Shown: positions 33,863 to 43,049 of the stretch, one piece after another | Layout of the letters: every line of letters starts with the position of its first letter | Numbering within the stretch: position 1 is the first letter of the stretch | DNA from: Streptomyces sp. CG1 | Lineage (GTDB): Bacteria; Actinomycetota; Actinomycetes; Streptomycetales; Streptomycetaceae | Assembly (NCBI RefSeq): GCF_041080625.1 | Contig: NZ_CP163518.1 | Coordinates: forward strand, 8,549,501 to 8,613,500 | Reading direction: 5' to 3' | DNA: 64,000 bases | Made by a program: the position numbers and the translations under genes | Notes under the pieces: model-generated | Database searches by the model: none | Seen by the model: only the letters and a program-made list of their open reading frames with translations | What the model was told of the DNA's origin: nothing

Positions 33863-34359
33863 CTACGGCCGAGGCATCGCCAGGCGCAGGGTGCGTTCTG
33901 CCAGCGCACTGATCCGTACGCCGTCGAAGCCGAACACCGCACTCCGGACCGTGTCCTCCAGCGGATCCGTCCACTGGGCGGGGATCGCCCCCGCGCCGGT
34001 GAGGACCCCGGCCACCGAGCCGGCCGTCGCCCCGTTGGAGTCGGTGTCCAGGCCGCCGCGCACGGTCAGCGCGATGGTCCGGGTGAAGTCACCGTCGCCG
34101 TACAGCAGCCCGGCGGTGAGGACGGCGGCGTTCGGCACCGTGTGGATCCAGCCGAGCCCGGCGGTCTCCGCGGTCAGCGTGGCGAGGGTCTCCTCCCAGG
34201 GCAGCCGCGTCTCGTGCAGGCTCATGACCCGCCGTACGGTACGGGCGAGCCGGCTGCTCGCCGGGATCACACCGAGGGCCGTATCGAGCGCGTGCCGCAC
34301 GGTGGGGGCGGTGCAGGCCGCGGCGATCAGCGCGGCGGCCCACATGGCGCCGTAGACGC
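33863..34359 (-). pseudogene. ADP-ribosylglycohydrolase, C-terminal half
   Basis: The reading YGAMWAAALIAAACTAPTVR down to GGLDTDSNGATAGSVAGVLT is the C-terminal half of an ARH family protein, including the DTDSNGA metal-binding loop. The N-terminal half lies at 49747-50330 on the same strand. Joining them at the ACGC shared by both ends (34356-34359 and 49747-49750) gives a 1077-base frame without stops and the family sequence SHTGNGVYGAMWAAA across the joint. The halves are separated by a 15.4-kb insertion, so the gene is inactive. Confidence 0.92.
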
Positions 34360-34371
34360 TAAAACCCCGTT

Positions 34372-34660
34372 CTTAGCGCTACCCCTCGGGGTATCCGGAT
34401 GCCGGTGGTGACGACCTTCAGTCCTGCGTCGGCGAGCAGGTCGTCGAAGGCGGCCGTGAACTTTGAGTCGCGGTCTCGGATGAGGAACTTGGCCTTGCTG
34501 CCCGCGTCCTCGAGGTCCATGAGGAGGTTGCGTCCGAGCTGGACGATCCACTGCGCGGTCGGATGTGCCGTGGCGCCCAGGATCCGGATGCGTCTCGTGG
34601 CGTGCTCGATGACCGCGAAGACGTACAGGAGCGCGCGGGTGTGCGGCTGCTTGTGCTCGT
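34372..34660 (-). pseudogene. Integrase-core transposase, middle fragment
   Basis: The minus strand reads YVFAVIEHATRRIRILGATA, then LIRDRDSKFTAAFDDLLADA, then TTGIRIPR, the central DDE/rve core with its second Asp. It is cut after RIPR, before the final Glu and C-terminus, right at the island's left border. Similar transposases continue ...MNAIMERW. The N-terminal third is also missing. Confidence 0.75.
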
Positions 34661-34987
34661 GAAGCTGCGCCAGTTTCACGGGTGGCGAGGACCCGGTGTT
34701 GACGGCGCCGCGCAGGTGCAGCAGGTACTCGCCGCCGTCGTTCTCGACCAGGGCGGAGGCGTTGGCGGCGTCTCGCTGCTTCGACAAGTTGTTGATGCAC
34801 CGGCCCCCTCACCATCGCAACCGAAAGAGCGATTTCAATCGCCGCCTTGTTCGCCGCAACCGCTCCTCGCCCCCCGCCCAGCCGCGGTGCCGATGGCGGC
34901 TGCACCCGGTCGGTCCGGAGGTGCCGGCGCTTCGTATGCTCGCAGTGCAGGGAACCGGAAGCTGACCACCTTCGGAGGCGAACGACC

Positions 34988-35803
34988 ATGTCGGAACAGC
35001 GCGTTGTCCTGGTGACCGGCGGGGGAACGGGAATCGGGGCCGCCACCGCTCGGTTGCTGCGCGCGGCCGGGCACCAGGTCGTGATCTCCGGGCGGCGGCC
35101 CGAGCCACTACGCCGGGTGGCCGAGGAGACCGGAGCGCTGGCCCACCCTTCCGACGCCGCCGACCCCGAGGCCGTGCACGAGCTGGTCGAGACGACGGTG
35201 ACGGCCTACGGAAGACTCGACGGTGTGGTGCTCAACGCCGGAATCGGGCGGGGCGGCGCGGTCGGCGACACTGCGGTGGAGGACTGGGAAGAGCTGATAC
35301 GGACCAATCTCACCGGCCCGTTCCTGCTGCTGCGTGCCGCGCTGCCGCATCTGCTGGCGGCCCGTGGTGCGGTGGTCGCGGTCGCCTCGGTCGCCGCGCT
35401 CCGCAACAGCGTCGGCAATGCCGCCTATGCAACGTCCAAGGCGGGTTTGCTCCACCTCTGCCGCTCCCTCGCTGTCGACTACGGGCCGCAGGGGCTGCGG
35501 GCCAACGTGGTGTGCCCGGGGTGGGTGCGTACGGAGATGGCCGACCAGCGGATGGCGCGGTTCGCGGCGGAGGCGGGGCTGGCGGGCGGTGCCGAGGCGG
35601 CGTACGAGGAGGCGAACCGGTTGACTCCCGCCGGGCGGCCGGGTGATCCGGAGGAGGTCGCCGAGGCGATCGACTGGCTGCTGTCGCCCGCCGCGTCCTA
35701 CGCCAACGGGGCCGTCCTCACAGTCGACGGCGGGGTGACCACGGTCGGCGTCGGCGGTGCCGCCTTCGACTACCAGATCGAGGCGCGCACCCCGCGCCTG
35801 TAG
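34988..35803 (+). CDS. Short-chain dehydrogenase/reductase
   Basis: 271 residues. Classical SDR: VTGGGTGIGAATA (cofactor loop), NAGIG, catalytic Ser in VASVAALRN, YATSK (Tyr and Lys), and PGWVRTEM. The C-terminal LTVDGGVTTVG is typical of the family. The Arg-rich segment after the second strand (SGRRPEPLR) favours NADP. The substrate is unknown and there are no pathway neighbours. The start at ATG 34988 has a GGAGGCGA site. First intact gene inside the island. Confidence 0.9.
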   Translation: MSEQRVVLVTGGGTGIGAATARLLRAAGHQVVISGRRPEPLRRVAEETGALAHPSDAADPEAVHELVETTVTAYGRLDGVVLNAGIGRGGAVGDTAVEDWEELIRTNLTGPFLLLRAALPHLLAARGAVVAVASVAALRNSVGNAAYATSKAGLLHLCRSLAVDYGPQGLRANVVCPGWVRTEMADQRMARFAAEAGLAGGAEAAYEEANRLTPAGRPGDPEEVAEAIDWLLSPAASYANGAVLTVDGGVTTVGVGGAAFDYQIEARTPRL

Positions 35804-35860
35804 CGGACTACCGGAAATGACGAACACTTGGGCAGCTAATGCTCCGGCTGTAGATCTTGA

Positions 35861-36221
35861 TCACGACTGTTGGAGGGCCTGACGTTGGTAGTGGCTGCTC
35901 CGTGCACGGGCCTGGTGTCGTCGGCGCCAGCATGACCAATTGAGCCAGTGCGCCAGGCCGCGTGGTTGCGGTGCGGCGAAGGCGGTGAAGAGACGTTGGA
36001 TCTCGCCCGCAGGTCAGCGGGGCGAGCCCTGGCGGCGTGGTCACGGTGGTGTGTTCGGTGGCGGCCGTGACCACGAGGAATGCGTGCGCGAGCAGGGCCA
36101 GCGTGGTCCAGCGATGCCAGGAGGTCCAGCGGCGGACCTGGTGCTCATCCAGGCCGGGTGTCAGGTCGGTGGCCCTCCCGTCACGGAAGGTGCGCTCGAG
36201 ATGAGGTAGCTGACGTACCAA
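35861..36221 (-). pseudogene. IS701-like transposase C-terminal remnant
   Basis: The reading starts [24 protein letters not shown] ([33 protein letters not shown]), the C-terminus of IS701/IS4-type transposases. After PLTCG the frame shifts near 36010 and continues as [20 protein letters not shown], then [12 protein letters not shown], ending at 35861. The 5' part is absent. Confidence 0.7.
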
Positions 36222-36227
36222 GGCTTC

Positions 36228-36641
36228 CTATACGTCGCTGCTTCGTTGGCTCTTACGGCTCTCCATGTGTCTGATCACCAGGTCGGCGAAAGCAACCAGA
36301 AGTGTTGTCAACAGCGCTGGAAGCCAGGGGTGCTCGACGTGCAGCCCGGGGGTGAAGGTTTCTACGAGCAGGGCTCCCAGAAACGTCGTGGTTGCGGACA
36401 TGGCCGTACCCGCGCCGCATTTGATCTTGTCAGAAACAGCTGTCAGGCGCACCGCAAGACGTACGGGGACGGCGAATACACCTGCGAGCAGGCCACAGGG
36501 TAGACACAGCACGACTGCCCAGACGAGAGAGCCTGCACTGTCGGCTTCAATCAAGTTACTGGAGAGAAAGGCAACAACCAGGACGCCTGCCAGCACCACC
36601 AAGACCAGGACAGCGAGGATGCCAAGCCCGAGGACGGTCAT
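36228..36641 (-). CDS. Small integral membrane protein, unknown function
   Basis: 137 residues with three to four hydrophobic helices: GLGILAVLVLVVLAGVLVVA near the N-terminus, VWAVVLCLPCGLLAGVFAV, an amphipathic part, then LPALLTTLLVAFADLVI. The tail is charged (RHMESRKSQRSSDV). No family recognised. Codon use is less extreme than in the core genes, as elsewhere in the island. Confidence 0.55.
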   Translation of the reverse strand: MTVLGLGILAVLVLVVLAGVLVVAFLSSNLIEADSAGSLVWAVVLCLPCGLLAGVFAVPVRLAVRLTAVSDKIKCGAGTAMSATTTFLGALLVETFTPGLHVEHPWLPALLTTLLVAFADLVIRHMESRKSQRSSDV

Positions 36642-36858
36642 GCCGACGGCAACAGACGCCTACTCACGTGTGGACAGAGATGCCCAGGTGGGTTCGTCAT
36701 CGAGCTGCTGGGGTTGCACGGGGTGCCTCCTTCGTGCAGGAGAAGGGAGAGCGGGCGGCACTCGGACCGGCCGGGATACCGCCCGCGAAATCAACAGTCT
36801 CCGAGAGCCATCATCATGATGGCCCGTGCGAGGTCCTGGGCGATGTTCCGCCGGTGGG

Positions 36859-38442
36859 TCAAGGGGCCGGTGCCAGCTGGATTTCGTCGTGGAGACCCTT
36901 GGCGTCGACGCCGGTGAAGTAGCTGACGTGGCCGTCGTTCCAGCGGACGAGGATGTCGTTGGCGGTGGCGGTGGCGTTGGTGGTGAAGGCGCCGACGGTG
37001 ATGGCGGTGGCGTTGGTCCAGTACGACTTGGCGGGCCGGATCCTGATCTCGCCGGGCAGGGATTTGCCGGTCATGCCGGGGTAGATGGTGGTTTCGCCGT
37101 CGATCCAGCGCACCAGCACGTCGTCGGTGGTCTTGCCGGTGAAGGAGCCGGTGGCGAGTTTCTCGGCGTAGGGCCAGGTGGTGTTCTTCGCGACGGTCTG
37201 GGTCTGCTTCTTCAGCCCGTTGGCAGCCAGGTCGCTGAAGACGGAGACGTGGCCGTCCTTGAAGGTGACCAGCAGGTCGTCGCGCAGGCCGTTCGCGGTG
37301 AATCGGCCGGCTGTCAGCTGCTGGGCGTCGTTCTCCCATTCGCTGGTCTTGGGCGGGGCGAGCTGCTTCTCGCCGTGGAAGCCCTTGGCGTCGACGGTGG
37401 GGTAGAGGGTCATCTCGCCGTCGGACCAGCGGACCACGACTCCGTCGGTGCCGCCGCCGGTGTTGGTGCCGGTCACGTTGACGGCGTGGGTCCAGATGCT
37501 CTTCTCGGGCTGCAGTTGGTGTTCTGCGGCGAAGGGGCGGGCGGGGTCGTTGCCGTAGCCGCCCTGGTAGAGGGTGACCTTGCCGCTGTCCCAGACGACG
37601 ATCAGGTCCATGTGACGGGTGCCGCCGGCCGAGTCACCGGCGTAGTAGCCGGCCGTCATCTGCACGGCGTGCTTCCACGGCGCGTTCGCGAACGTGGTGC
37701 TGTAGGCGACCTGCTGGACCCAGCCGGCCAGGTCGTCGACGCGGGCGGCCATGGCCCCGGTGCGGGTCTCCGCAGGGTCGGTGCCCAGGCAACCGCCCTG
37801 CCAAGAACGGCTGTCGACGCCGACGACCGCGGTGTGGCCGTTGGCGGTGGTCAGCGCGGGGCCGCCGGTGTCGCCCTGGCAGACGGCGGCGCCGTCGGAC
37901 TTCGCCGCCAGCTCGAGGGTGGCGGCACCAGTGTTCTGGACGGTGAAGGTCGCCGTGTGCACCTGGTCGGGCACCCACTCCTCGCGTGTGCGCCCATATC
38001 CTGCGGCCTGGACCTCGTCCCCGGCACTGGGCGCACTGCCGGCCACCGGGACGGGGGTGATGCCGCTGACCGGCTTGGCCAGTTGGGCCATCACCATGTC
38101 ACGGTCGGTACGGGGAACGAGGTTCATCACCTGCTGGGCGCTGCCGCCGATGGTGGCCGTCGTCTTCAGCTTCGGCGCGCCGGGGGCGAGGGTTGCGCCC
38201 GGGGTGTCGGTGAAGCAGCTCGCGGCCGTCAGCAGCCACTGCGGAGCCACCAGCACGGCCGAGCAGCCGCGCTGGTGGTCGGTGTCGAGCCGGATGTCGA
38301 GCCGGGCGGTGGCGGCCGCGGTGGCGGCGGGGGCCTGCGGGCCCTGTACGGCGGTCGCGGGCGTGGCCGACACGGCGGCGGCCAGGGTGGCAGCGGCGAT
38401 CAGGCCGCTGGTCCGCGCGGTGTGCGGACGAAAGCCGGACAT
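36859..38442 (-). CDS. Secreted trypsin-fold pseudo-protease with FG-GAP-like propeller repeats
   Basis: 527 residues. A signal peptide (LIAAATLAAAVSATPATA) is followed by a chymotrypsin/trypsin fold to about residue 240. The catalytic His box reads TAASC (Ser75 instead of His) and the nucleophile box reads GDTGGP (Thr192 instead of Ser), while Asp115 (DRDMVMAQL) remains. It is therefore probably inactive as a serine protease. About five repeats of the type DxLVRWxDGxxxxYPG form a C-terminal beta-propeller. It is in the same island and about 1.1 kb from the ALF-repeat toxin; similar proteins recur near ALF toxins, suggesting a binding or processing partner. Confidence 0.8.
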   Translation of the reverse strand: MSGFRPHTARTSGLIAAATLAAAVSATPATAVQGPQAPAATAAATARLDIRLDTDHQRGCSAVLVAPQWLLTAASCFTDTPGATLAPGAPKLKTTATIGGSAQQVMNLVPRTDRDMVMAQLAKPVSGITPVPVAGSAPSAGDEVQAAGYGRTREEWVPDQVHTATFTVQNTGAATLELAAKSDGAAVCQGDTGGPALTTANGHTAVVGVDSRSWQGGCLGTDPAETRTGAMAARVDDLAGWVQQVAYSTTFANAPWKHAVQMTAGYYAGDSAGGTRHMDLIVVWDSGKVTLYQGGYGNDPARPFAAEHQLQPEKSIWTHAVNVTGTNTGGGTDGVVVRWSDGEMTLYPTVDAKGFHGEKQLAPPKTSEWENDAQQLTAGRFTANGLRDDLLVTFKDGHVSVFSDLAANGLKKQTQTVAKNTTWPYAEKLATGSFTGKTTDDVLVRWIDGETTIYPGMTGKSLPGEIRIRPAKSYWTNATAITVGAFTTNATATANDILVRWNDGHVSYFTGVDAKGLHDEIQLAPAP

Positions 38443-38740
38443 GAAGTTTCCCCGTTTTCGGTGAGGTCGGTGAGAAGAGAAAGCAAGTGAGCCTGGTCAG
38501 CCCGCGAGGGGCAGAGCCACAGAGGGCCGGCGCGCCTTCGGGATGATTGGCCCTCATCGGCTGCCGCTGACTCACCCGGCGGACGACGGCGCGGTGGATC
38601 GGCCGGCTTCGGCGTCTGCTGTAGCGGTGGCAGTCGTGGCCGGTCAGAGGTGGCAGCTGTCGTGCTGCCGGTGCGGGTTGATGGCGCGTGGCGCGGGAGA
38701 GACGCGGCGGATCCGCCTGCGGTAGCGCTCGTGCGGATGC

Positions 38741-39262
38741 TCAGCCGGTGACGCGGAGTTCGACGAGGACGGAGGGCTTGCCGCTGGCGCCCGCCTCTCC
38801 GATGGGCTTGTAGTCGTTCTTCGCGGCCTCGACGACGGTTTCCTTGTCGCCGTTGTTTACCTTGGCTTCTACCGGGTGGTCCTGTGTCCAGATGCCGTAG
38901 GCATCGGGCAGCTCCAGGGTCAGGTCGCCCTGCTTCCCGCTGACCGAGAAGCAGAACTGCTTCTGAGCGGTCCGCGACTCCACCATGATCGCGTACGTGG
39001 ACTTGCAGTCGGTCAGCATGATGTGACCGTCACCCTGCTTGAGGAGGATCTGCTTCTCCTGGAAGATCTTCGCCGCCCCCGGGTAGGCGAAGTCCTCGAC
39101 GGCGAAGGGCATCTTGTCGTCACCTGGCGCCGGTGTGGCCGAGGCGGTGGGGGAGGGGTCCCCCGGAACGGCATGCGCGGTGGCCAGCGTCGCGACTCCG
39201 GCGCAGAGCGCCAGCCCCCCGCAGACGCCCGCCATGATGACGTTGCGAACTTTGGATATCAA
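38741..39262 (-). CDS. Secreted protein of unknown function
   Basis: 173 residues. A signal peptide (VIMAGVCGGLALCAGVATLA, cut near AHA-VP) and a short Pro/Thr/Ser linker precede a compact acidic domain with two Cys (MLTDCKSTYAIMVES and KQFCFSVSGK), probably disulfide-bonded. No family recognised. It points away from the ALF toxin with 277 bp between the starts, so they may share a divergent promoter region. Confidence 0.6.
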   Translation of the reverse strand: MISKVRNVIMAGVCGGLALCAGVATLATAHAVPGDPSPTASATPAPGDDKMPFAVEDFAYPGAAKIFQEKQILLKQGDGHIMLTDCKSTYAIMVESRTAQKQFCFSVSGKQGDLTLELPDAYGIWTQDHPVEAKVNNGDKETVVEAAKNDYKPIGEAGASGKPSVLVELRVTG

Positions 39263-39539
39263 GGTGTCTTTCCTTCCCCGTTTTGGTGCGGCACGGCAGT
39301 GAAGCTCCCGTGAACTTCCCGTGCGTGGCCTGTGCGTAGGATGTTACTGGCACGTAGTCAGAAGCCACACCACACAGCACGGATGATGCTGACGGGCCGG
39401 TCAGCGCGGACGCCATGACCAGGTCACCCGGGTGCAGTGGCCACCGCTTGATGTCAAAGGACGCAGCCCTCGACCAGCCGCGCCCGCATGCGTACCGACG
39501 TATGACCGACATCACTTACTTCTCAGGGGGAATGGGCCA

Positions 39540-42500
39540 GTGAAACGGCCTTCGCGCTCATCAGGGGCGCCATCGAAGAACACAACAGCGCCGATCCGGG
39601 GACATCGCCTGGCACTTCGCGGCGCGTGCGCCGTTCTGCTGCCAGTCACGCTCGCAGCCGGACTGCTCGGCGCCGGACCGGCCGCCGCGGACGACGACTC
39701 CGACGACGGCGGATACCCGGTCTCCGACCGCCGCCTCGTCGTCGACGCGTGGACCTGGGGCGGCCCGGGTGTGAAGGCGGCGGCGGAGAAGGCCCTGGTC
39801 GGCTCGGACGAGGACGTCAAGAAGTTCCTCGCCGACAAGGACGCCATCGGCAACGACGACGACCGTGTCGACGCCAGCCGCATGGTCGCCGTGGGCGGCC
39901 CGGCCGTGCAGGAAGCGGCCAAGAACGCTCTGATGTCCACCGACCCGGATGCCGTGTGGGCCTTCCTGAAGGACGGCTGGAAGGCGCCGTTGCAGGAGGA
40001 CCAGCGGGTCGAGGCGTCGCGGGTCATCAACTTCGGCGGTCCGGGGGTCAAGCAGGCCGGGATGGCGGCCTTGAAGGGCACTCCGGAGGATGTCGCCCGG
40101 TTCTTGAACTCGGGCCAGTACGAGGCGCAGGAGACTGACGACCGGGTCGAGGCCTCTAAGATCATCAATGACGGCGGGCAGGCGGTGAAGGCGGCCGGCA
40201 AGCTCGCCTTGCAGGGCACACCCGACGACGTGGTGGAGTTCCTTGAGGTCGGGCAGTTCGTGGCCCGTAACAAGGACCAGGAACATGCCACCATCCAGCA
40301 GTTGCTGGACCAGGCGCAGAAGGCGGGGGTGCGGGCGCAGGCGGCCACCGAGGCGGCCAAGGTGGCTTCCGCGCGGGCCAAGGCGGCCTCGGCGCTGGCC
40401 AAGCAGGACGCGCAGCGGGCGGCCAAGGAGACGCAGGCGGCCAAGGGCGACTCACAGCTCGCCGCGGCCCGGGCCAGCCAGGCCGCCGACGCGGCACGGG
40501 CCGCCGCCGGTGCCGCGCAGGAGGCGATCGGGGCAGCCAACGCGGCGAATGAGTCGGCACGGGTGGCTGCGGCGGCTGCCGCGCAGACCGCCAGCGCCGC
40601 CGCTGCGGCGGCCGATGCCGCATCCCGGGCACAAAGCGCGGCTGCCGCGGCGGCCGGTAACGCGTCCAAGGCCGAGGACGCAAAGAACGCCGCGGCCACC
40701 GCGCGGGCCGCCGCGCTGCTGGCGGGCAAGTCGGCCGCGGCCGCCCAGGCGGCCGGTGACGCCTCCCGGGCCGCCAAGGCAGCCGCGGCCGACTCGCTGG
40801 CCGCTGGTGCGAACGCCAACGCCGCCGCGGACGCCGCGGACGCCGCCAACGCCGCCGCCGACGCGGCCGGGGTCCACTCCAACGAGGCAGCACAGGCGGC
40901 GGCGGAGACCCGACGGCACGCCGCGGAGGCCAACCGCGCGGCCAACGCCGCCCAGGCGCTAGCCCAGGAGTCCGCGGACGCCGCCTACGCCGCCCGGGAC
41001 GCGGCCAACTCCGCCGCCGATCACGCCAACAAGGCAGCCGACGCCGCCGACGACGCGGCCAAGCACGCAGGGCAGGCGGCGGACGCGGCCAAGCAGGCCG
41101 ACCAGCAGGCGGATGCCGCCAAGAAGTCCGCCGACACCGCCGCCCTGGCGGTGACGACCGCCAAGAAGGTCTTCGACATCGCCCGCAAAACCGAGGCCGA
41201 AGACCTCACCAGCCGCACCAACGCCGCCATCGAACGCGCCCGCAGCCGCAAGGACCAGACCGACACCCTCACCTCCCAGACCGCCGCCAACGTGCTGGAG
41301 GCACGCGGCCTGGACGACACCGCACAGGCCCTGGCCGCCGAAGCCGCCAAGCCCGACGCGGACACCACGGCACTGGCCGCCAAGGGACGCCGGCTCGCCC
41401 TGCAGGCACTCAAAGACCTCGGCCCGCTCAGCCAGCAGGCGGCCACCACGGCCCTGTCCGGCACCGACGCCGACGTCATCGCCTACCTGCGCACCGGCTG
41501 GCAGACCACCAAGGCCCAGGAGACACGCGAGAAAGTCTTCGAACTCACCACCGACAGCCCCTACCAGACGGTGCGCACCGCCGCCGCAGACGCGCTCAAG
41601 GGCAGCGACCAGCAGGTCGCCGACTTCTACACCACCGGCCAGTACACGGCGGCCAACGACGACCTGCGGGTGAAGGTCTCCCAGATCAACAACGCCGGCG
41701 GACCCGGCGTCAAGGAAGCCTCCAAGGCCGCCCTGGCCACCAACGACCCCAGGACACTGGCCGCCTTCATCGCCACCGGCCAGTACTCCGCCCGCAACGA
41801 CGACGAACGTGTCGCCGCCTCCAAACTCGTCAACGACGGCGGCCCGGAGGTCAAGGCAGCCGCCAAGATCGCCCTGGCCGGCCCCGCCGACCAACTCGAA
41901 GCCTTCCTCAACGTCGGCCAGTACATGGCCGACCGCAAGGACAAGCTAGCCGACACCCACAACGCCCAGATGCAGCGCCTGATCGCCGAAGCCTCCGGCA
42001 TCGCCGCCACGGCACGCAAGAACAGCTGGCTCGCCGTCAAGGCAGCCGCTGACGCCCACCGGTCATCCACAGACGCCCAGAAGGCAGCCAACCAGGCGGC
42101 CAACTCCGCCCACGAAGCCCAGGGCTACGCCCACGACGCCGACGTGGCCGCCACCAGTGCCGAGAACTCCGCCGCCCAGGCCCGCAAGTCCGTGGCCACC
42201 GCACGTGCCGCCGCCGACGCCGCCGACCGCGACGCCGCCGACGCCACCGAATCGGCCGCCCAGGCCGAGTTCAACGCCAACTACGCGCGGACCTCCGCGG
42301 CACAGGCCGACCAGTCGGCCGCCGACGCCCACGACTCCGCGACCGCAGCCGGTAAGAGCGCCAAGGAAGCCCAGGAACAGGCTTCACAGGCATGGCAGAT
42401 CACGATGGACAAGCGTCGGGCCGAGGAAGCCGAAGCCCGTCGCCAGGCCGAAGCGGCACGCAAGGCACAGGCCGAGGCCAAGAAGAAGACCAAGCACTGC

Positions 42501-43049
42501 CATTACATCCCCCGCCTCGGCTACTACCCGGACTGCGTCAAGGACGGCGGTGTCATGGATCCGCCGATCAACGTGGATCCGCAAGAGGCCGCCATGATCT
42601 ACGGCGGACTGTGGACGCTCTCCGGCGGCAAGGACGTCCAGGACTGCGTTGAGAACCCCACCCTTAACAAGTGTGCCTTCGCCGCCATGGTCGTCATCCC
42701 CGGCGTCGGCGAACTCAAGGCAGCCAAGAAGGTCGAAGAAGGCGTCGAAGGCGTCGCCGAGGCCTCCCGCGCCGCAAAGGCAGCAGAGAGCTCAAAATAC
42801 GAGGACATCACTAGACCCGGCGCTCGCATGCTGAACAAATCGACGGACGTCGGTCCCGTGGAATTTGGAAAGAACCTTGAGGCCAATGGGTGGACTCGAA
42901 TAGACAAGGGCCCGAACATCATGTACGAGAAGGACGGGGCAAGGTATTTCCTTCGTGGGAAGGCCAACACTCACGAGGGGTGGACGGCGGACTACTACAA
43001 TCCAGGGTCCAAGAAGGCCGACATCAAGATCAGGCTGGGTGAGAACTGA
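39540..43049 (+). CDS. ALF-repeat polymorphic toxin with C-terminal toxin domain
   Basis: 1169 residues. A signal peptide (ALRGACAVLLPVTLAAGLLG) precedes ALF-type repeats of about 45 residues (DRVEASRMVAVGGPAVQEAA pattern, with GTPEDVARFLNSGQY-like ends). A ~300-residue Ala-rich coiled coil follows, then a second block of ALF repeats, a second coiled coil, a CHYIPRLGYYPDC boundary motif, a pre-toxin linker and a C-terminal toxin of about 75 residues (VEFGKNLEANGWTRIDKGPN, then YFLRGKANTHEGWTADYYNP, then DIKIRL). The tip resembles small nuclease toxins, perhaps of the BECR fold, but this is a guess. GTG 39540 follows AGGGGG. The stop overlaps the immunity start (TGATG). The tip DNA is visibly less GC-rich than the body, as expected of swapped modules. 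Confidence 0.8.
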   Translation: MKRPSRSSGAPSKNTTAPIRGHRLALRGACAVLLPVTLAAGLLGAGPAAADDDSDDGGYPVSDRRLVVDAWTWGGPGVKAAAEKALVGSDEDVKKFLADKDAIGNDDDRVDASRMVAVGGPAVQEAAKNALMSTDPDAVWAFLKDGWKAPLQEDQRVEASRVINFGGPGVKQAGMAALKGTPEDVARFLNSGQYEAQETDDRVEASKIINDGGQAVKAAGKLALQGTPDDVVEFLEVGQFVARNKDQEHATIQQLLDQAQKAGVRAQAATEAAKVASARAKAASALAKQDAQRAAKETQAAKGDSQLAAARASQAADAARAAAGAAQEAIGAANAANESARVAAAAAAQTASAAAAAADAASRAQSAAAAAAGNASKAEDAKNAAATARAAALLAGKSAAAAQAAGDASRAAKAAAADSLAAGANANAAADAADAANAAADAAGVHSNEAAQAAAETRRHAAEANRAANAAQALAQESADAAYAARDAANSAADHANKAADAADDAAKHAGQAADAAKQADQQADAAKKSADTAALAVTTAKKVFDIARKTEAEDLTSRTNAAIERARSRKDQTDTLTSQTAANVLEARGLDDTAQALAAEAAKPDADTTALAAKGRRLALQALKDLGPLSQQAATTALSGTDADVIAYLRTGWQTTKAQETREKVFELTTDSPYQTVRTAAADALKGSDQQVADFYTTGQYTAANDDLRVKVSQINNAGGPGVKEASKAALATNDPRTLAAFIATGQYSARNDDERVAASKLVNDGGPEVKAAAKIALAGPADQLEAFLNVGQYMADRKDKLADTHNAQMQRLIAEASGIAATARKNSWLAVKAAADAHRSSTDAQKAANQAANSAHEAQGYAHDADVAATSAENSAAQARKSVATARAAADAADRDAADATESAAQAEFNANYARTSAAQADQSAADAHDSATAAGKSAKEAQEQASQAWQITMDKRRAEEAEARRQAEAARKAQAEAKKKTKHCHYIPRLGYYPDCVKDGGVMDPPINVDPQEAAMIYGGLWTLSGGKDVQDCVENPTLNKCAFAAMVVIPGVGELKAAKKVEEGVEGVAEASRAAKAAESSKYEDITRPGARMLNKSTDVGPVEFGKNLEANGWTRIDKGPNIMYEKDGARYFLRGKANTHEGWTADYYNPGSKKADIKIRLGEN

